NCBI RefSeq assembly: GCF_016629525.1
Contig: NZ_AP024269.1
Location: 806,001 to 870,000, forward strand
Direction: 5' to 3'
Origin: Kaistia sp. 32K
Lineage (GTDB): Bacteria > Pseudomonadota > Alphaproteobacteria > Rhizobiales > Kaistiaceae
Length of the DNA stretch: 64,000 nt
This document shows, piece after piece, positions 32,983-42,831 of this stretch. Position 1 is the first letter of the stretch, and the number at the start of each line of letters is the position of its first letter. Below the pieces are notes generated by a model, which worked only from the letters and a program-made list of their open reading frames with translations, was not told the DNA's origin and searched no databases. Position numbers and translations under genes: made by a program.

Positions 32983-34548
32983 ATGGATACAGCATCTCGA
33001 CCGGTGCCGCTGCTTTCTATGCAGGGCATCGACAAGAGCTTTGGCGGCGTCCCGGCGCTGACGGGCGCCTCGCTCGAGGTCGCGCCGGCCGAGGTCATGG
33101 CGCTGATCGGCCAGAATGGCGCCGGCAAGTCGACCATGATCAAGATTCTCAACGGCGCCGTCGTGAGTGATGGCGGGGCGATCACCTTCGCCGGGGCGCC
33201 ATGGTCGGCGACCTCCCCGCAGGCGGCGCAGCGCGGCGGCATCTCGACGATCTTCCAGGAGATCAACCTGATCGCCTTCCGCTCGGTCACCGAGAACATC
33301 TATCTCGGCCGCGAGCTCAAGACCCGTTTTGGCTTCCTCGACTGGCGCGCCATGCATGAGGGCGCGCGCGGCCTCTTGGCCCGCTTCGACGTCTTCGTCG
33401 ACGTGCGCGAGCCCCTGATGAATTTCTCGACCGCGATCCGGCAGATGGTGGCGATCGCCCGCGCCGTCTCGTTCGAGGCGCGCCTGGTGATCATGGACGA
33501 GCCGACCTCGTCGCTCGACGAGAGCGAGGTGCAGATCCTTTTCCAGACCATCCGCCAGCTGAAGGCGCAGGGCGTCGCTGTGGTGTTCGTCAGCCACAAG
33601 CTGGACGAGCTCTATGCCGTCTGCGACCGGGTGACGGTCATGCGCGACGGCCGCACGGTCGCCGTCGCCGACATGGCCGACATGGGCAAGCTGCAGCTCG
33701 TCGCCGCGATGCTCGGCCGCGATCTCGCCGAAATCCGCAAGGCCGGCTCGACCGCCTTTGGCGAGGGCGGCGATGCGATCGGCGGGGAGCTTTTGGAGAC
33801 CAAGGGCCTCGCCGTCGGCCGCCGCGTGCAGTCCGCCGATATCGCGGTGCGGAAAGGCGAGATCGTCGGCCTGGCGGGTCTGCTCGGCTCCGGGCGCTCC
33901 GAGACGGCGCGGGCCGTCTTCGCCGCCGAGCGGCACACCGCCGGCATCGTCCGCTTCGACGGGCGCGAGGTCGATTTCACCTCGCCGCGCGCGGCGATTG
34001 CCGCCGGCCTCGGCTTCTGCACGGAAGACCGCAAGATCGACGGCATCGTGCCGGAAATGTCGGTGCGCGAGAACTTGACGCTGGCGTTGCTGCCGGCGCT
34101 GGCGCGCTCCGGCATCGTCGACGAGGCGCGGCAGAACGAGATCGTCAAGCGCTTCATCGCCGATATCGGCATCAAGTGCTCGAGCCCCGAGCAGAAGATC
34201 CGCGAGCTTTCCGGCGGCAACCAGCAGAAGGTCCTGCTGGCGCGCTGGCTGTGCATGGATCCGAAGCTGCTGATCCTCGACGAGCCGACGCGCGGCATCG
34301 ATGTCGGCGCCAAGGCCGAGATCCAGCGCCTGATCCGCAGCTTCGCCGAGCGGGGCCTGGGCGTGCTGATGATCTCTTCCGAGCTTGAGGAAATCGTCGA
34401 GGGCGCCGACCGCGTCTTCGTCCTGCGCGAGGGCCGTACGGTCGAGGCGCTCGACAAGGACCAGATCAGCGAAACCGCGCTGATGAACGCCATGGCGCAT
34501 GGCGGCGAAGCCGATGCAACTTCCCCGAAGGGGGCTACCTTTGTCTGA
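32983..34548 (+). CDS. ytfR: Sugar ABC transporter ATPase, two domains (YtfR-like)
   Basis: 521 residues with two ATPase domains. Domain 1 (about 10-240): Walker A GQNGAGKST, degenerate signature FSTAIRQMV, Walker B LVIMDEPTSSL. Domain 2 (about 265-505): a degenerate Walker A (GLLGSGRSE), intact signature LSGGNQQK and Walker B LLILDEPTRGID. The split of functional motifs between halves is normal in this family. Located 101 bases after ytfQ, overlapping the next permease start by eight bases. Confidence 0.93.
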   Translation: MDTASRPVPLLSMQGIDKSFGGVPALTGASLEVAPAEVMALIGQNGAGKSTMIKILNGAVVSDGGAITFAGAPWSATSPQAAQRGGISTIFQEINLIAFRSVTENIYLGRELKTRFGFLDWRAMHEGARGLLARFDVFVDVREPLMNFSTAIRQMVAIARAVSFEARLVIMDEPTSSLDESEVQILFQTIRQLKAQGVAVVFVSHKLDELYAVCDRVTVMRDGRTVAVADMADMGKLQLVAAMLGRDLAEIRKAGSTAFGEGGDAIGGELLETKGLAVGRRVQSADIAVRKGEIVGLAGLLGSGRSETARAVFAAERHTAGIVRFDGREVDFTSPRAAIAAGLGFCTEDRKIDGIVPEMSVRENLTLALLPALARSGIVDEARQNEIVKRFIADIGIKCSSPEQKIRELSGGNQQKVLLARWLCMDPKLLILDEPTRGIDVGAKAEIQRLIRSFAERGLGVLMISSELEEIVEGADRVFVLREGRTVEALDKDQISETALMNAMAHGGEADATSPKGATFV

Positions 34549-35497
34549 TATCTCCACCTTTCTCAGGCGATGGGGCGCGCTGCTGGCGCTTGCCCTGCTG
34601 ATCCTCTTCAACCTGGCCTTCACGCCGCATTTCGCCACCACCCAGACGCTCGCCATCAACCTGACGCAGGTCGCGGTGGTCATGGTCGTCGGTGTCGGCA
34701 TGACGCTGGTCATCGCGACGGGCGGCATCGACCTCTCGGTCGGCTCGCTGATGGCGATCGCCGGCGCCCTCTCGCCGATGATCTTCACCGGTCAGCTGTT
34801 TCCCGTGCCCAACCTCTATGTCGGCATCGCGCTCGGCATCGTGCTGCCCGTCCTGGTGGCTGGCATGTTCGGCTATTTCAACGGCTGGCTGATCACCCGC
34901 TTCTCGATCCAGCCGATCATCGCCACCCTGGTCCTGTTCATCGCCGGCCGCGGCATCGCCCAGGTCTGGACGAATGGCGATCTGCAGGTGTTCAAGGTGC
35001 CGGAATTCCAGCAGATCGCCATCGGCCGGCTGCTCGGCATTCCCTTCCAGGTCTGGATCATGGCGGTGATCGTCATCGCCGCCACCTGGACCCTGCGCAA
35101 GACGGTGTTCGGCCGGCAGGTCCTTGCGATCGGCGGCAACGAGGCGGCGGCGCGGCTCGCCGGCGTTCCGGTCCGCCGGGTCAAGACCCTCGTCTACGTG
35201 ATCTCGGGCCTCTGCAGCGGCATCGCCGGCATCATCGTCATCGCCATGAACTCCGCCGCCGACGCCAATCTGATCGGCCTCGGCGTCGAGCTCGACGCGA
35301 TCGCCGCGGTCGCGGTCGGCGGCACGCTGCTCACGGGCGGCCGCGCGACCATCCTCGGCACGCTGATCGGCGCGCTCATCATCCAGCTCGTCCGCTACAC
35401 CCTGCTCGCCAATGGCGTGCCGGATTCGGCGGCTCTCATCGTCAAGGCCGGGTTGATCATCCTGGCCGTCTGGCTGCAGCGACAGGACAGGGCATGA
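34541..35497 (+). CDS. ytfT: Sugar ABC transporter permease (YtfT-like)
   Basis: 318 residues from TTG 34541 (MSDISTFLRRWGAL), chosen because AAGGGGG sits six bases upstream; an ATG at 34514 would add nine residues inside the ATPase gene. CUT2 motifs: VGMTLVIATGGIDLSVGSLMAIAG and AVAVGGTLLTGGRATILGTLIGALI. About ten helices. Ends in an ATGA overlap with the second permease. Confidence 0.9.
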   Translation: MSDISTFLRRWGALLALALLILFNLAFTPHFATTQTLAINLTQVAVVMVVGVGMTLVIATGGIDLSVGSLMAIAGALSPMIFTGQLFPVPNLYVGIALGIVLPVLVAGMFGYFNGWLITRFSIQPIIATLVLFIAGRGIAQVWTNGDLQVFKVPEFQQIAIGRLLGIPFQVWIMAVIVIAATWTLRKTVFGRQVLAIGGNEAAARLAGVPVRRVKTLVYVISGLCSGIAGIIVIAMNSAADANLIGLGVELDAIAAVAVGGTLLTGGRATILGTLIGALIIQLVRYTLLANGVPDSAALIVKAGLIILAVWLQRQDRA

Positions 35498-36549
35498 CCT
35501 CGATCGCCACATTCCGCGGCGCGACGCGCGAGATCCGCTTTCCCCAGGGGCTCGGCGTCGTCCTCCTTCTCCTCGCTCTCGTCGCCTTTGGCGGCTGGCG
35601 CTACGACGGCTTCCTCGGCAGCTACAACGTGCTGTCGGTGCTGCGCTATTCCTCGATGTTCGCGCTCGTGTCGCTCGGCATGTGCTTCGTCATCATGACC
35701 GGCGGCATCGACCTGTCGGTCGGCTCGGTGGCGGCGCTCGGCTCGGTCGTCTCGGCGATATTGAGTCCCTATGGGCTGCTGCCGGGTCTGGCCGGCGGCG
35801 TGCTGGTCGGGGCGGCGGCCGGCGCCATCAACGGCCTCGTCATCACGCGGCTCAAGATCCTGCCGTTCATCGCGACGCTGGCCGTCATGCTGGCGGCGAG
35901 CGGCACGGCGCTGCTGCTGGCCGGCAACCAGTCGGTCTCCGTCTCCTATGACACGGCGTTCATGACGCTCGGCCAGGGCGACCTGCTGGCGCCGCTCAAG
36001 CCCGAATGGATCGACGCCGAGGATGCGGGCTGGCTCGCCGGGCCGCTCGGGATCCTGTTCGACTTCCCGACGCCGGCCTGGATCGCGCTCGCCGCCTATG
36101 TGCTCGGCGTCATCGTCATGCGCTGGCGCGCCTTCGGCCGTCACGTCCTCGCCGTCGGCGGCGGCGAGGAGGCGGCGCTGCTGATGGGGCTTCCCGTCGG
36201 TCGCACCATCTTCGCCGTCTACCTGATTTCCGGCAGCCTGGCCGGGCTCGCCGGCGTCATCCTGGCGGCGCAGTTCGGCGCGGGCCAGCCCGTCGAGGGC
36301 GCCGGCTGGGAGCTCTTCGCCATCGCCTCGGTGGTCGTCGGCGGCACGCTGCTCACCGGCGGCAAGGGATCGATCGTCGCGACGCTCGTCGGATCGCTGC
36401 TGCTCGGCCTGATCTACACCATCCTCAATTTCGAGAATGGCATGGGCTGGATCTCGCTCTCCGCCTACTGGCAGTCGGTCGTCCGCGGCGCCTTCCTGCT
36501 GGTCGTCGTCATGGTCCAGGCGAGCTTCGTCAAAAACACCAGGAACTGA
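35494..36549 (+). CDS. yjfF: Sugar ABC transporter permease (YjfF-like)
   Basis: 351 residues, second permease of a heteromeric channel. Motifs LGMCFVIMTGGIDLSVGSVAALG and SVVVGGTLLTGGKGSIVATLVGSLLLG. An unusual hydrophilic loop (DTAFMTLGQGDLLAPLKPEWIDAEDAG) separates two helices near residue 160. The pairing of two related permeases with a two-domain ATPase is the YtfQRT-YjfF layout known in E. coli. Confidence 0.92.
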   Translation: MTSIATFRGATREIRFPQGLGVVLLLLALVAFGGWRYDGFLGSYNVLSVLRYSSMFALVSLGMCFVIMTGGIDLSVGSVAALGSVVSAILSPYGLLPGLAGGVLVGAAAGAINGLVITRLKILPFIATLAVMLAASGTALLLAGNQSVSVSYDTAFMTLGQGDLLAPLKPEWIDAEDAGWLAGPLGILFDFPTPAWIALAAYVLGVIVMRWRAFGRHVLAVGGGEEAALLMGLPVGRTIFAVYLISGSLAGLAGVILAAQFGAGQPVEGAGWELFAIASVVVGGTLLTGGKGSIVATLVGSLLLGLIYTILNFENGMGWISLSAYWQSVVRGAFLLVVVMVQASFVKNTRN

Positions 36550-36679
36550 TCGCGATCGGCGGCGTGGGCGACCGCGCCGCCGTCGGGTCCACCATGCGGA
36601 AGGCCTGCCTCGGGCGGGCTTTCCTTCTCATGCCTTCGCGCCCAAGCGAGGCGGCAACCAGGCTCGGGGGAGAGCAAAA

Positions 36680-37735
36680 ATGATCGAGAGCTTCGTGTTC
36701 GGGCATCTGGACGGCGAGGTCGTGCGCGGCTTCGTCCTGCGCAATCGCAACGGCCTGTCGGCCAAGCTGATCACCTATGGCGCGCGGCTGACCGAGCTGC
36801 ACGCGCCGGATCGCACCGGTGAGATGGCCGACATCGTGCTCGGCTTCGACGACGTCGCCTCCTATGTCGCCACCGACACCTATTTCGGCGCCACCTGCGG
36901 CCGCTATGGCAACCGCATCCGCGACGGCCGCTTCTCGCTCGACGGCGAGGCGTTCCAGCTGTCGCTGAACGAGGGCGCCAACCACCTCCATGGCGGCATC
37001 GCCGGCTTCGACCGCAAGAACTGGGATGCCGCCGTCGACGAGGCCACCAACACCGTCACCTTCTCGGCGGTCTCGCCGCATGGCGAAGAGGGCTATCCCG
37101 GCACGGTCAACCTCTCGGCGAGCTACCGGCTCACCGACGACAACCGTCTCGAGATCGCCATTCGCGGCATGACGGACCGGCCGACGATCCTGAACGCAGT
37201 GCACCACACCTACTGGAACCTGGCCGGCCACGGCTCCGGCGATGTCCGCGACCAGGTGCTCGTCCTCAATTCCGATTTCTATACGCCGATCGACGCGGAG
37301 CTTTTGACCACAGGCGAGGTTCTCGCCGTTGCCGGAACGCCGTTCGATTTCAGCAACCCGAAGCCGATCGGCGCCGACATCGACGCGCTCGCCGATGTCG
37401 GCACTGGCCATCTCGTCGGTGGCGGCTATGATCACAATTGGTGCCTGAAGGGGGATGGCGAGGCGCTTCGGCTTTGCGCCCGCGTCGTCGACCCGGCCTC
37501 GGGTCGCGGCCTCGAGCTGCACACCACCGAGCCCGGCGTGCAGTTCTATACCGGCGGTTATCTGAACGAGACGGTGATCGGCAAGTCGAACACGCCCTAT
37601 TGCCGCTTCGCCGGCTACACCTTCGAGACGCAGAAGTTCCCGGATACGCCGAACTTCGCCCATTTCCCGAGCACGACCGTGTCGCCGGGCGAAGTCTACG
37701 ACCACCGGATGTCGGTTCGCTTCTTCACCGAATAG
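36680..37735 (+). CDS. galM: Aldose 1-epimerase (galactose mutarotase)
   Basis: 351 residues. Catalytic residues of the family are in place: the substrate His in NHLHGGIAGFDRKNW, His in NAVHHTYWNLAGHGSGDV, and the C-terminal Glu in RGLELHTTEPGVQFYTGGYLNET. The start at ATG 36680 follows GGGGGAGAGC. It interconverts sugar anomers in the cytoplasm, fitting a furanose importer directly upstream (130 bases): the imported form must equilibrate to the form used by the next enzyme. Confidence 0.93.
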   Translation: MIESFVFGHLDGEVVRGFVLRNRNGLSAKLITYGARLTELHAPDRTGEMADIVLGFDDVASYVATDTYFGATCGRYGNRIRDGRFSLDGEAFQLSLNEGANHLHGGIAGFDRKNWDAAVDEATNTVTFSAVSPHGEEGYPGTVNLSASYRLTDDNRLEIAIRGMTDRPTILNAVHHTYWNLAGHGSGDVRDQVLVLNSDFYTPIDAELLTTGEVLAVAGTPFDFSNPKPIGADIDALADVGTGHLVGGGYDHNWCLKGDGEALRLCARVVDPASGRGLELHTTEPGVQFYTGGYLNETVIGKSNTPYCRFAGYTFETQKFPDTPNFAHFPSTTVSPGEVYDHRMSVRFFTE

Positions 37736-37758
37736 ATATCGTTCGGCTCCCGAAACAA

Positions 37759-37795
37759 ATCGCCGCCTCGCGCTGTGCCGGAGCGCGGCGGCGAT
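37759..37795 (+). terminator. Hairpin after the epimerase gene
   Basis: ATCGCCGCC-t-CGCGCT pairs with AGCGCG-GCGGCGAT (one bulged base, seven-base loop), 23 bases after the stop. The rest of the 289-base space up to 38025 shows no further gene or clear promoter. Confidence 0.6.
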
Positions 37796-38024
37796 CGAAG
37801 GGAAACGCAGCGGCAGTCAGGGGTCCGGCGGCGTCGCCCCGACGTCATGTCGGCTCTTGCCGTCGGGTCAATTCTCGCGTCCCTTCTCGGCGCTGCGAGG
37901 TTCCGGGTTGCACCGATTCGCAGCGCCAGAATGTGAGGGGGGTCTTTCCGGCAGCCGAATGCGGCGCTCGGGACATGCCGCATGACCGCCTGTGCCCGCC
38001 ACCGACACCGGATGAGTGATCTCG

Positions 38025-39053
38025 ATGAAAGCCTCTGACAAGAAGCATCTCAAGCGTTCGAATATCGACCTGACCCTGCTCGGCCTCGGCACCGCGCCCT
38101 TCGGCGGCCTCTACGCGCCCGTCGCGGTCGAAGACGCCGCCGGCGCGATGCAGGCCGCCTGGGATGCGGGCCTGCGCTATTTCGACAGCGCGCCCATGTA
38201 CGGCCTCGGCCGCGCCGAGCACCTGATGGGCCATTTCCTGCGCGAGCAGCCGCAGGACGCCTTCCACATCTCGACCAAGGTCGGCCGGCTCATGAGCTTC
38301 GAGCGCCCGGGCCGCGTCCTGCCGCCGGAAGCGCCGAAGAACGAGTTCGATTCCGGCTGGAGCAACGGCCTGCCGTTCCGCGAGGTGTTCGACTATTCCT
38401 ACGATGCCATTCTGCGCTCCTATGACGACAGCCGTCAGCGCACCGGCCTCGGCCGCCTCGATATCCTCTTCCTGCACGACATCGGCCGCGTCACCCATGG
38501 CGAGCTGCATGACCATCACTGGGGCGCGCTGACCAAGGGCGGCGGCTTCAAGGCGCTGGCCGAGCTGAAGGCCGCCGGGCTGATCGCCGGCTTCGGCCTC
38601 GGCGTCAACGAATGGCAGGTGATCCGCGACGCTATGCAGGAGGCCGATCTCGACGTCTGCCTGCTCGCCGGGCGCTACACGCTGCTCGACGGCGACGCGG
38701 CCGAGACCTTCCTGCCGCTGGCGAAGAAGCATGACGTCGATCTCGTCATCGGCGGCGTGTTCAATTCCGGCATCCTGGCGTCGACCTCGGGGCGCAAGAA
38801 GTTCAACTATGTCGACGCGCCGGCCGAGGTGCTCGCCAAGGTCGAGAAGCTGGAGGCCGTATGCCGTCGCTTCGACGTGCCGCTGCCGGCCGCCGCGATC
38901 CAGTATCCGCTGCGCCATCCGGCGGCGACCGTGGTCGTGATCGGCGCCAAGACGGCGGCGCAGGTGAAGGGCAATGTCGAGTGGTTCGAGCGCGACATTC
39001 CCGAGGAACTCTGGACCACGCTCGAGTCCGAAGGCCTCATCCCGGCGATCTGA
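38025..39053 (+). CDS. Aldo/keto reductase (D-threo-aldose/L-fucose/L-galactose 1-dehydrogenase type)
   Basis: 342 residues. Asp/Tyr in RYFDSAPMYGLGRAEHLMG, Lys in HISTKVGRLM, His in ILFLHDIGRVTHG. The start motif LTLLGLGTAPFGGLYAPV and the HDIGR sequence match the group that oxidises L-fucose, L-galactose or D-arabinose at C1 to the lactone. That activity would connect the furanose importer and epimerase with the sugar-acid dehydratase at 1-986. GTG at 38016 is an alternative start; ATG 38025 is kept. Confidence 0.88.
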   Translation: MKASDKKHLKRSNIDLTLLGLGTAPFGGLYAPVAVEDAAGAMQAAWDAGLRYFDSAPMYGLGRAEHLMGHFLREQPQDAFHISTKVGRLMSFERPGRVLPPEAPKNEFDSGWSNGLPFREVFDYSYDAILRSYDDSRQRTGLGRLDILFLHDIGRVTHGELHDHHWGALTKGGGFKALAELKAAGLIAGFGLGVNEWQVIRDAMQEADLDVCLLAGRYTLLDGDAAETFLPLAKKHDVDLVIGGVFNSGILASTSGRKKFNYVDAPAEVLAKVEKLEAVCRRFDVPLPAAAIQYPLRHPAATVVVIGAKTAAQVKGNVEWFERDIPEELWTTLESEGLIPAI

Positions 39054-39083
39054 TCGGATGGTCGCTTTGTTGGCCTGAATGGG

Positions 39084-39111
39084 TGGCCGCTCCATTGGGG
39101 CGGCCATTTTT
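39084..39111 (+). terminator. Rho-independent terminator
   Basis: TGGCCGC-tccattggg-GCGGCCA followed by TTTTT, 30 bases after the reductase stop. The clearest intrinsic terminator in the window. Confidence 0.85.
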
Positions 39112-39278
39112 CGTGGCGGATGCGGGATTGGGCCTGACGTGGCCGTTCCGGATCGTGCATGCGGCGACGAAATTGCCGTCGGCGGTGGCCTGAAGACGTA
39201 ACTCGGCGTATGAGCCATCATGAGAACGGGCAGGGCGGGCGCCGCCATTCCGGTTTCGATGAAAGGACAGATGCCGCG

Positions 39279-39977
39279 ATGGAGATCAATCCGAACAAGG
39301 TCAGCCGGCTGGGGCTTCCCGCTCAGGTCGCCGCCTTTGTGCGCTTCGAGATCCTGCGCGGAAACCTGAAGCCCGGCGACAAGCTGCCGACCGAGCAGGC
39401 CTTCGCGGCCCAGCACGGGGTCAGCCGCGCCGTCATCCGCGAGGCGATCGCCAAGCTGCGGCACGAGGGGCTGGTCGTCTCGCGCCACGGCATCGGCGCC
39501 TTCGTCGCCTCGCCGGAAGCCGCGAACTCGCTGACGCTCGAGCCGAACAGCCTCGCCGTGCCCGAGGATTACCGGCATCTCTACGAGCTCCGCCGGATGC
39601 TGGAGACGGGCGCGGCCCTGCTGGCGGCGCTGAACCGGACCGAGGAGGACCTCGAGGAGATGGCCCGCTGCATCGACAACATGGCGGCGGTGCGTGATCT
39701 GCACAGCGTCTATGTCGAGACGGATATCAGCTTCCATCGCGCCGTCGCCGGCGCGACGAAGAACCCGTTCGTGTCGCTGTTCATCTCCTTCGTCGACGTG
39801 AAGCTGCAGGAGAGCATCCTGGTCGCGCTGCGCTCGCTCGATTTCGCGACGACCTCCCTCATCGCGATCGACGAGCACCGGCGCATCTACGAGGCGATCC
39901 GCGCCGGCGATCCCGTAGCCGCCTCCGACGCGATGCTCGCACACCTGACGAACTCCTCCCGCCGTTTGGGGCTGTAG
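39279..39977 (+). CDS. GntR family regulator, FadR subfamily
   Basis: 232 residues from ATG 39279 (MEINPNKVSRLGLPAQ); an earlier ATG at 39213 adds 22 non-conserved residues. The winged helix (about 10-75) reads AAFVRFEILRGNLKPGDKLPTEQAFAAQHGVSRAVIREAIAKLRHEGL. The FCD effector domain (about 95-225) keeps metal-binding candidates Asp and His in ETDISFHRAVAGATKN. Probably regulates the sugar genes upstream on the same strand. It ends nine bases before the convergent tonB stop. Confidence 0.9.
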   Translation: MEINPNKVSRLGLPAQVAAFVRFEILRGNLKPGDKLPTEQAFAAQHGVSRAVIREAIAKLRHEGLVVSRHGIGAFVASPEAANSLTLEPNSLAVPEDYRHLYELRRMLETGAALLAALNRTEEDLEEMARCIDNMAAVRDLHSVYVETDISFHRAVAGATKNPFVSLFISFVDVKLQESILVALRSLDFATTSLIAIDEHRRIYEAIRAGDPVAASDAMLAHLTNSSRRLGL

Positions 39978-39986
39978 CCCCAGCGC

Positions 39987-40949
39987 TCACAGCTTGAAGC
40001 GAACCGGCGCGGTGATCGTCTTGTTGGCGCCGGGAGGCGGGGGCGGGACGGGGGAGGCTCTTTTGACGAGGGAGAGGACTTCCTCGTCGAGATCCGGGAA
40101 GCCGGAGGATCGGGCCAGCGCGACGCTCAGGACGTTGCCGCCGTCGTCGACGGTGAAGTGGACGGTGACGATGCCGGTCTCGCCGCGCGAGCGGGCGCCG
40201 GCCGGATAACGCTTGCGCCGCTCGAGATGCGCCATCAGCCGCGACTGCCAGCGCGCCGGCGACATCGAGGCGGAGAAGAGGCCTGTCATCGACTGTCGCG
40301 CCGCGGTGCGGTTCGACTGGCGGACTTCGGCGGCGGCCTCGTTGCTCGCACGCGAAGCGGCCGACGGCGCCGGGCGCGGCGGCTTTTTGGCCGTCTCCTT
40401 GGCGGGTTCCTTGACCTTCTCCCGGGTCTGCTCCTTGGGCGGCTTCGCCTCCGCCACTCGGGTGACGGGCGGTTTCGGGCGCGGCGCCGGCAGCGGAACG
40501 GCGACGGTTTCGGCCTCGGTGACGGCTTCCTCGACCGGTTCGATCTCGTCATCGAGGGGCTCTACGGCGGCGGTCTCCTCGACGGGCTCGACCGTCGCTT
40601 CGGCGATCTCCTGCGGCTGCGCCGCCTCGACGACCTTTTCCTCGACCGGTTGCAGTTCCTCCGGGGTGGGCTCCTCGATCGGTTCGGCCATGTTCGGCGC
40701 GATCTCGGCCGCGAGCTCGGGATCGGGCGAGATCTCGGTCTTGTCGGTGACGACGGCTTCCGGCTCCGGCGCCAGCTCGATCATGATCGCCGGCGGCGGC
40801 GAGGAATCGGCAGCCGTGATCGGCGGTTCGCGCATCAGCCAGGCGGCGGCGCCGACATGCGCGCCAAGCACGACGAGCCCGGCGCCGGCCCAGAGCACGG
40901 TCTCGCCGATGCGCGCGCCCCGGCCGATCGAGCGGCTCCAGTCGGTCAT
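39987..40949 (-). CDS. tonB: TonB energy-transducing protein
   Basis: 320 residues. Single N-terminal membrane anchor (about 17-38, ETVLWAGAGLVVLGAHVGAAAWLM), a long periplasmic Pro/Glu/Val-rich and then Pro/Lys-rich spacer (45-225), and a C-terminal TonB domain (235-320) with YPAGARSRGETGIVTVHFTVDDGGNVLSV and SSGFPDLDEEVLSLVKRASPVPPPP. It transmits proton-motive energy from ExbB/ExbD to the outer-membrane receptor. The start overlaps the exbD stop by four bases. Confidence 0.93.
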   Translation of the reverse strand: MTDWSRSIGRGARIGETVLWAGAGLVVLGAHVGAAAWLMREPPITAADSSPPPAIMIELAPEPEAVVTDKTEISPDPELAAEIAPNMAEPIEEPTPEELQPVEEKVVEAAQPQEIAEATVEPVEETAAVEPLDDEIEPVEEAVTEAETVAVPLPAPRPKPPVTRVAEAKPPKEQTREKVKEPAKETAKKPPRPAPSAASRASNEAAAEVRQSNRTAARQSMTGLFSASMSPARWQSRLMAHLERRKRYPAGARSRGETGIVTVHFTVDDGGNVLSVALARSSGFPDLDEEVLSLVKRASPVPPPPPGANKTITAPVRFKL

Positions 40950-41413
40950 GGGGTGGTTGCCAGTGGCGGCTGCGCGTCGCCGGTCGCGGCCTCGGGCAGG
41001 ACCTCCAGCCCGACCAGGGCGATCTTCAGATAGCCGGCCTCGCGCAGCAGGTTCATCACCGACATCAGCTCGCGATAGGCGACGGCCTCGTCGGCGCGCA
41101 GGAAGATGCGGGCCTCCTTGTCGCCGGAGGTGAAGCGGTCGAGGGCGGCGGCGAGTTGCTCGCGCGGGACCGGATCGTTGCCGACATGCAGCGCGAGGTC
41201 CGATTTCAGGGTCAGATAGAGCGGCTCGTCGGGCCGTTCCTTCGGCTGCGCGGTCGACGCCGGCAGGTCGATGTCGACATCGACGGTCGCCAGCGGCGCC
41301 GCCACCATGAAGATGATGAGCAGTACCAGCATCACGTCGATGAACGGCGTGACGTTGATCTCGTGGTTTTCTTCCAGCTCGCCGCTGTCGCGCTGACGGA
41401 TGCCTCCGGCCAT
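40946..41413 (-). CDS. exbD: ExbD
   Basis: 155 residues. One membrane helix with the essential Asp: [25 protein letters not shown] (about 17-41). The periplasmic domain shows [16 protein letters not shown] and [32 protein letters not shown]. It forms the proton channel with ExbB. Start five bases after the exbB stop, stop overlapping tonB. Confidence 0.94.
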   Translation of the reverse strand: MAGGIRQRDSGELEENHEINVTPFIDVMLVLLIIFMVAAPLATVDVDIDLPASTAQPKERPDEPLYLTLKSDLALHVGNDPVPREQLAAALDRFTSGDKEARIFLRADEAVAYRELMSVMNLLREAGYLKIALVGLEVLPEAATGDAQPPLATTP

Positions 41414-41418
41414 GTCGG

Positions 41419-42645
41419 TTACCCCGCCAGCCGGAGATTGGCCGGCACCTTCGCATAGTCGAGATCGCGGCTGACCAGGCGTTCGACGCCGGTGGCGGCG
41501 TCGGTGAGCAGCTGGCGATAGCCGGTGATCGAGCGGGCGAAGACGTTGTAGATCACCACGGCCGGGATGGCGGCGACGAGGCCGATGGCGGTCGCGAGCA
41601 GCGCCTCGGCGATGCCCGGCGCGACGACGGCGAGGTTGGTCGTGTGCGCTTCCGAGATGCCGATGAAGGCGTTCATGATGCCCCAGACGGTGCCGAAAAG
41701 GCCGACGAAGGGCGCGGTCGAGCCGATGGTGGCGAGCGCGCCGGTTCCCTTCGACATCCGCCGTCCCGCCTGCGCCTCGATGCGGGCGAGGCTGGAGCCG
41801 AGCCGCTCCTTGACGCCGCCGTCGCCGGCATAGTCGAGCGCGGCCAGCGAGCGGCGCAACTCCTCCTCGGCCGAGCGGACCATGAAGGCGCCGGGGCCGC
41901 CGCGACCGGAGAGCGCGCGGCCGGCGTCGGCGAGGCTGTTGGCCTGGAGGATGACGGCAAGCGCCCGGCGGATGCGGGCGCGGGCGCAGGCGATCTCGAC
42001 GGTCTTGGCGAGCCAGATCGTCCAGGTGATCAGCGAGGCGACGGCGAGGCCGATCATGACCGCCTTCACGACCCAGTCGGCCGCCATGAACATGCCCCAG
42101 GGCGACAGATTGTGCGGCAGGTCCGCGCGGGGTTCCGGCGCCAGAAGCTGGTCCAGCAGGCTGGTTGGCGACGAGGTCGTTGCGGGGGAGGGAGCCGCGT
42201 TGGCCGGGGTCGATTCCGGCGGGGCGGCGGTGGCAGCTGCCGGCGCAGTCGGGGCCGGAGCGGCTGCGGCAGGAGCGGTGCCATCAATGGCGGGTGCCGC
42301 TGGAGCCGTCGAGGCTGGCGTCGGCGTGGCCTCCGAGGATGCCGGAGAAGCCGCCGCCGGCTCGGTGCCGGTCGTGGGCGCAACGACCGTCGGGGCGGGC
42401 ACCGGTGTCGACGCTTCGACGGCCGGGGCTTCGCTCGTTCCGGGGCTCTGCGTCGTTGGCGGCGATACGGCCGCGCCGCTCGTCTCCTGCGCCAGGGCAG
42501 GGCCCGCCGGCAGCAGCAGCGTTGCCGCGAGGACCAGTCCCAGGAGAGCCCTGCCGCCGAGCGGGCCGCCCGCCATGCCGCCGTCCTGGCGACGGCCTCG
42601 GAGGGCTCTGGCGGCGGGCTCTATCGGGTCGGACATGGTCGGCAT
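41419..42645 (-). CDS. exbB: ExbB with extended Ala/Pro/Thr-rich N-terminus
   Basis: 408 residues from ATG 42645; alternatives are 42636 and Met24. A signal-like segment ([20 protein letters not shown]) ends near residue 53, then about 110 residues of Ala/Pro/Thr/Ser low complexity, then the MotA/TolQ/ExbB domain with three helices, including [25 protein letters not shown] and [26 protein letters not shown]. coli ExbB is only about 244 residues; the extended form is seen in several proteobacteria. A palindrome CTAGG-TG-CCTAG (42754-42765) lies in the 186-base space upstream. Confidence 0.93.
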   Translation of the reverse strand: MPTMSDPIEPAARALRGRRQDGGMAGGPLGGRALLGLVLAATLLLPAGPALAQETSGAAVSPPTTQSPGTSEAPAVEASTPVPAPTVVAPTTGTEPAAASPASSEATPTPASTAPAAPAIDGTAPAAAAPAPTAPAAATAAPPESTPANAAPSPATTSSPTSLLDQLLAPEPRADLPHNLSPWGMFMAADWVVKAVMIGLAVASLITWTIWLAKTVEIACARARIRRALAVILQANSLADAGRALSGRGGPGAFMVRSAEEELRRSLAALDYAGDGGVKERLGSSLARIEAQAGRRMSKGTGALATIGSTAPFVGLFGTVWGIMNAFIGISEAHTTNLAVVAPGIAEALLATAIGLVAAIPAVVIYNVFARSITGYRQLLTDAATGVERLVSRDLDYAKVPANLRLAG

Positions 42646-42831
42646 CTCTCTACTGGGTTCATGCGACGGCCCGCGCCGACCTGGCCGGTTGGGGCGAGGT
42701 CGACGCGGTTCCAATGGCGATGTCATTTTTGGGTGCCGACGGGCGAGAGAGCCCTAGGTGCCTAGATCAAGAGGCTTCGGCAGGCATGGCGCCCGCCGCG
42801 GCCGGGGATCGCTGGGGGCCGCGATCCGGCG

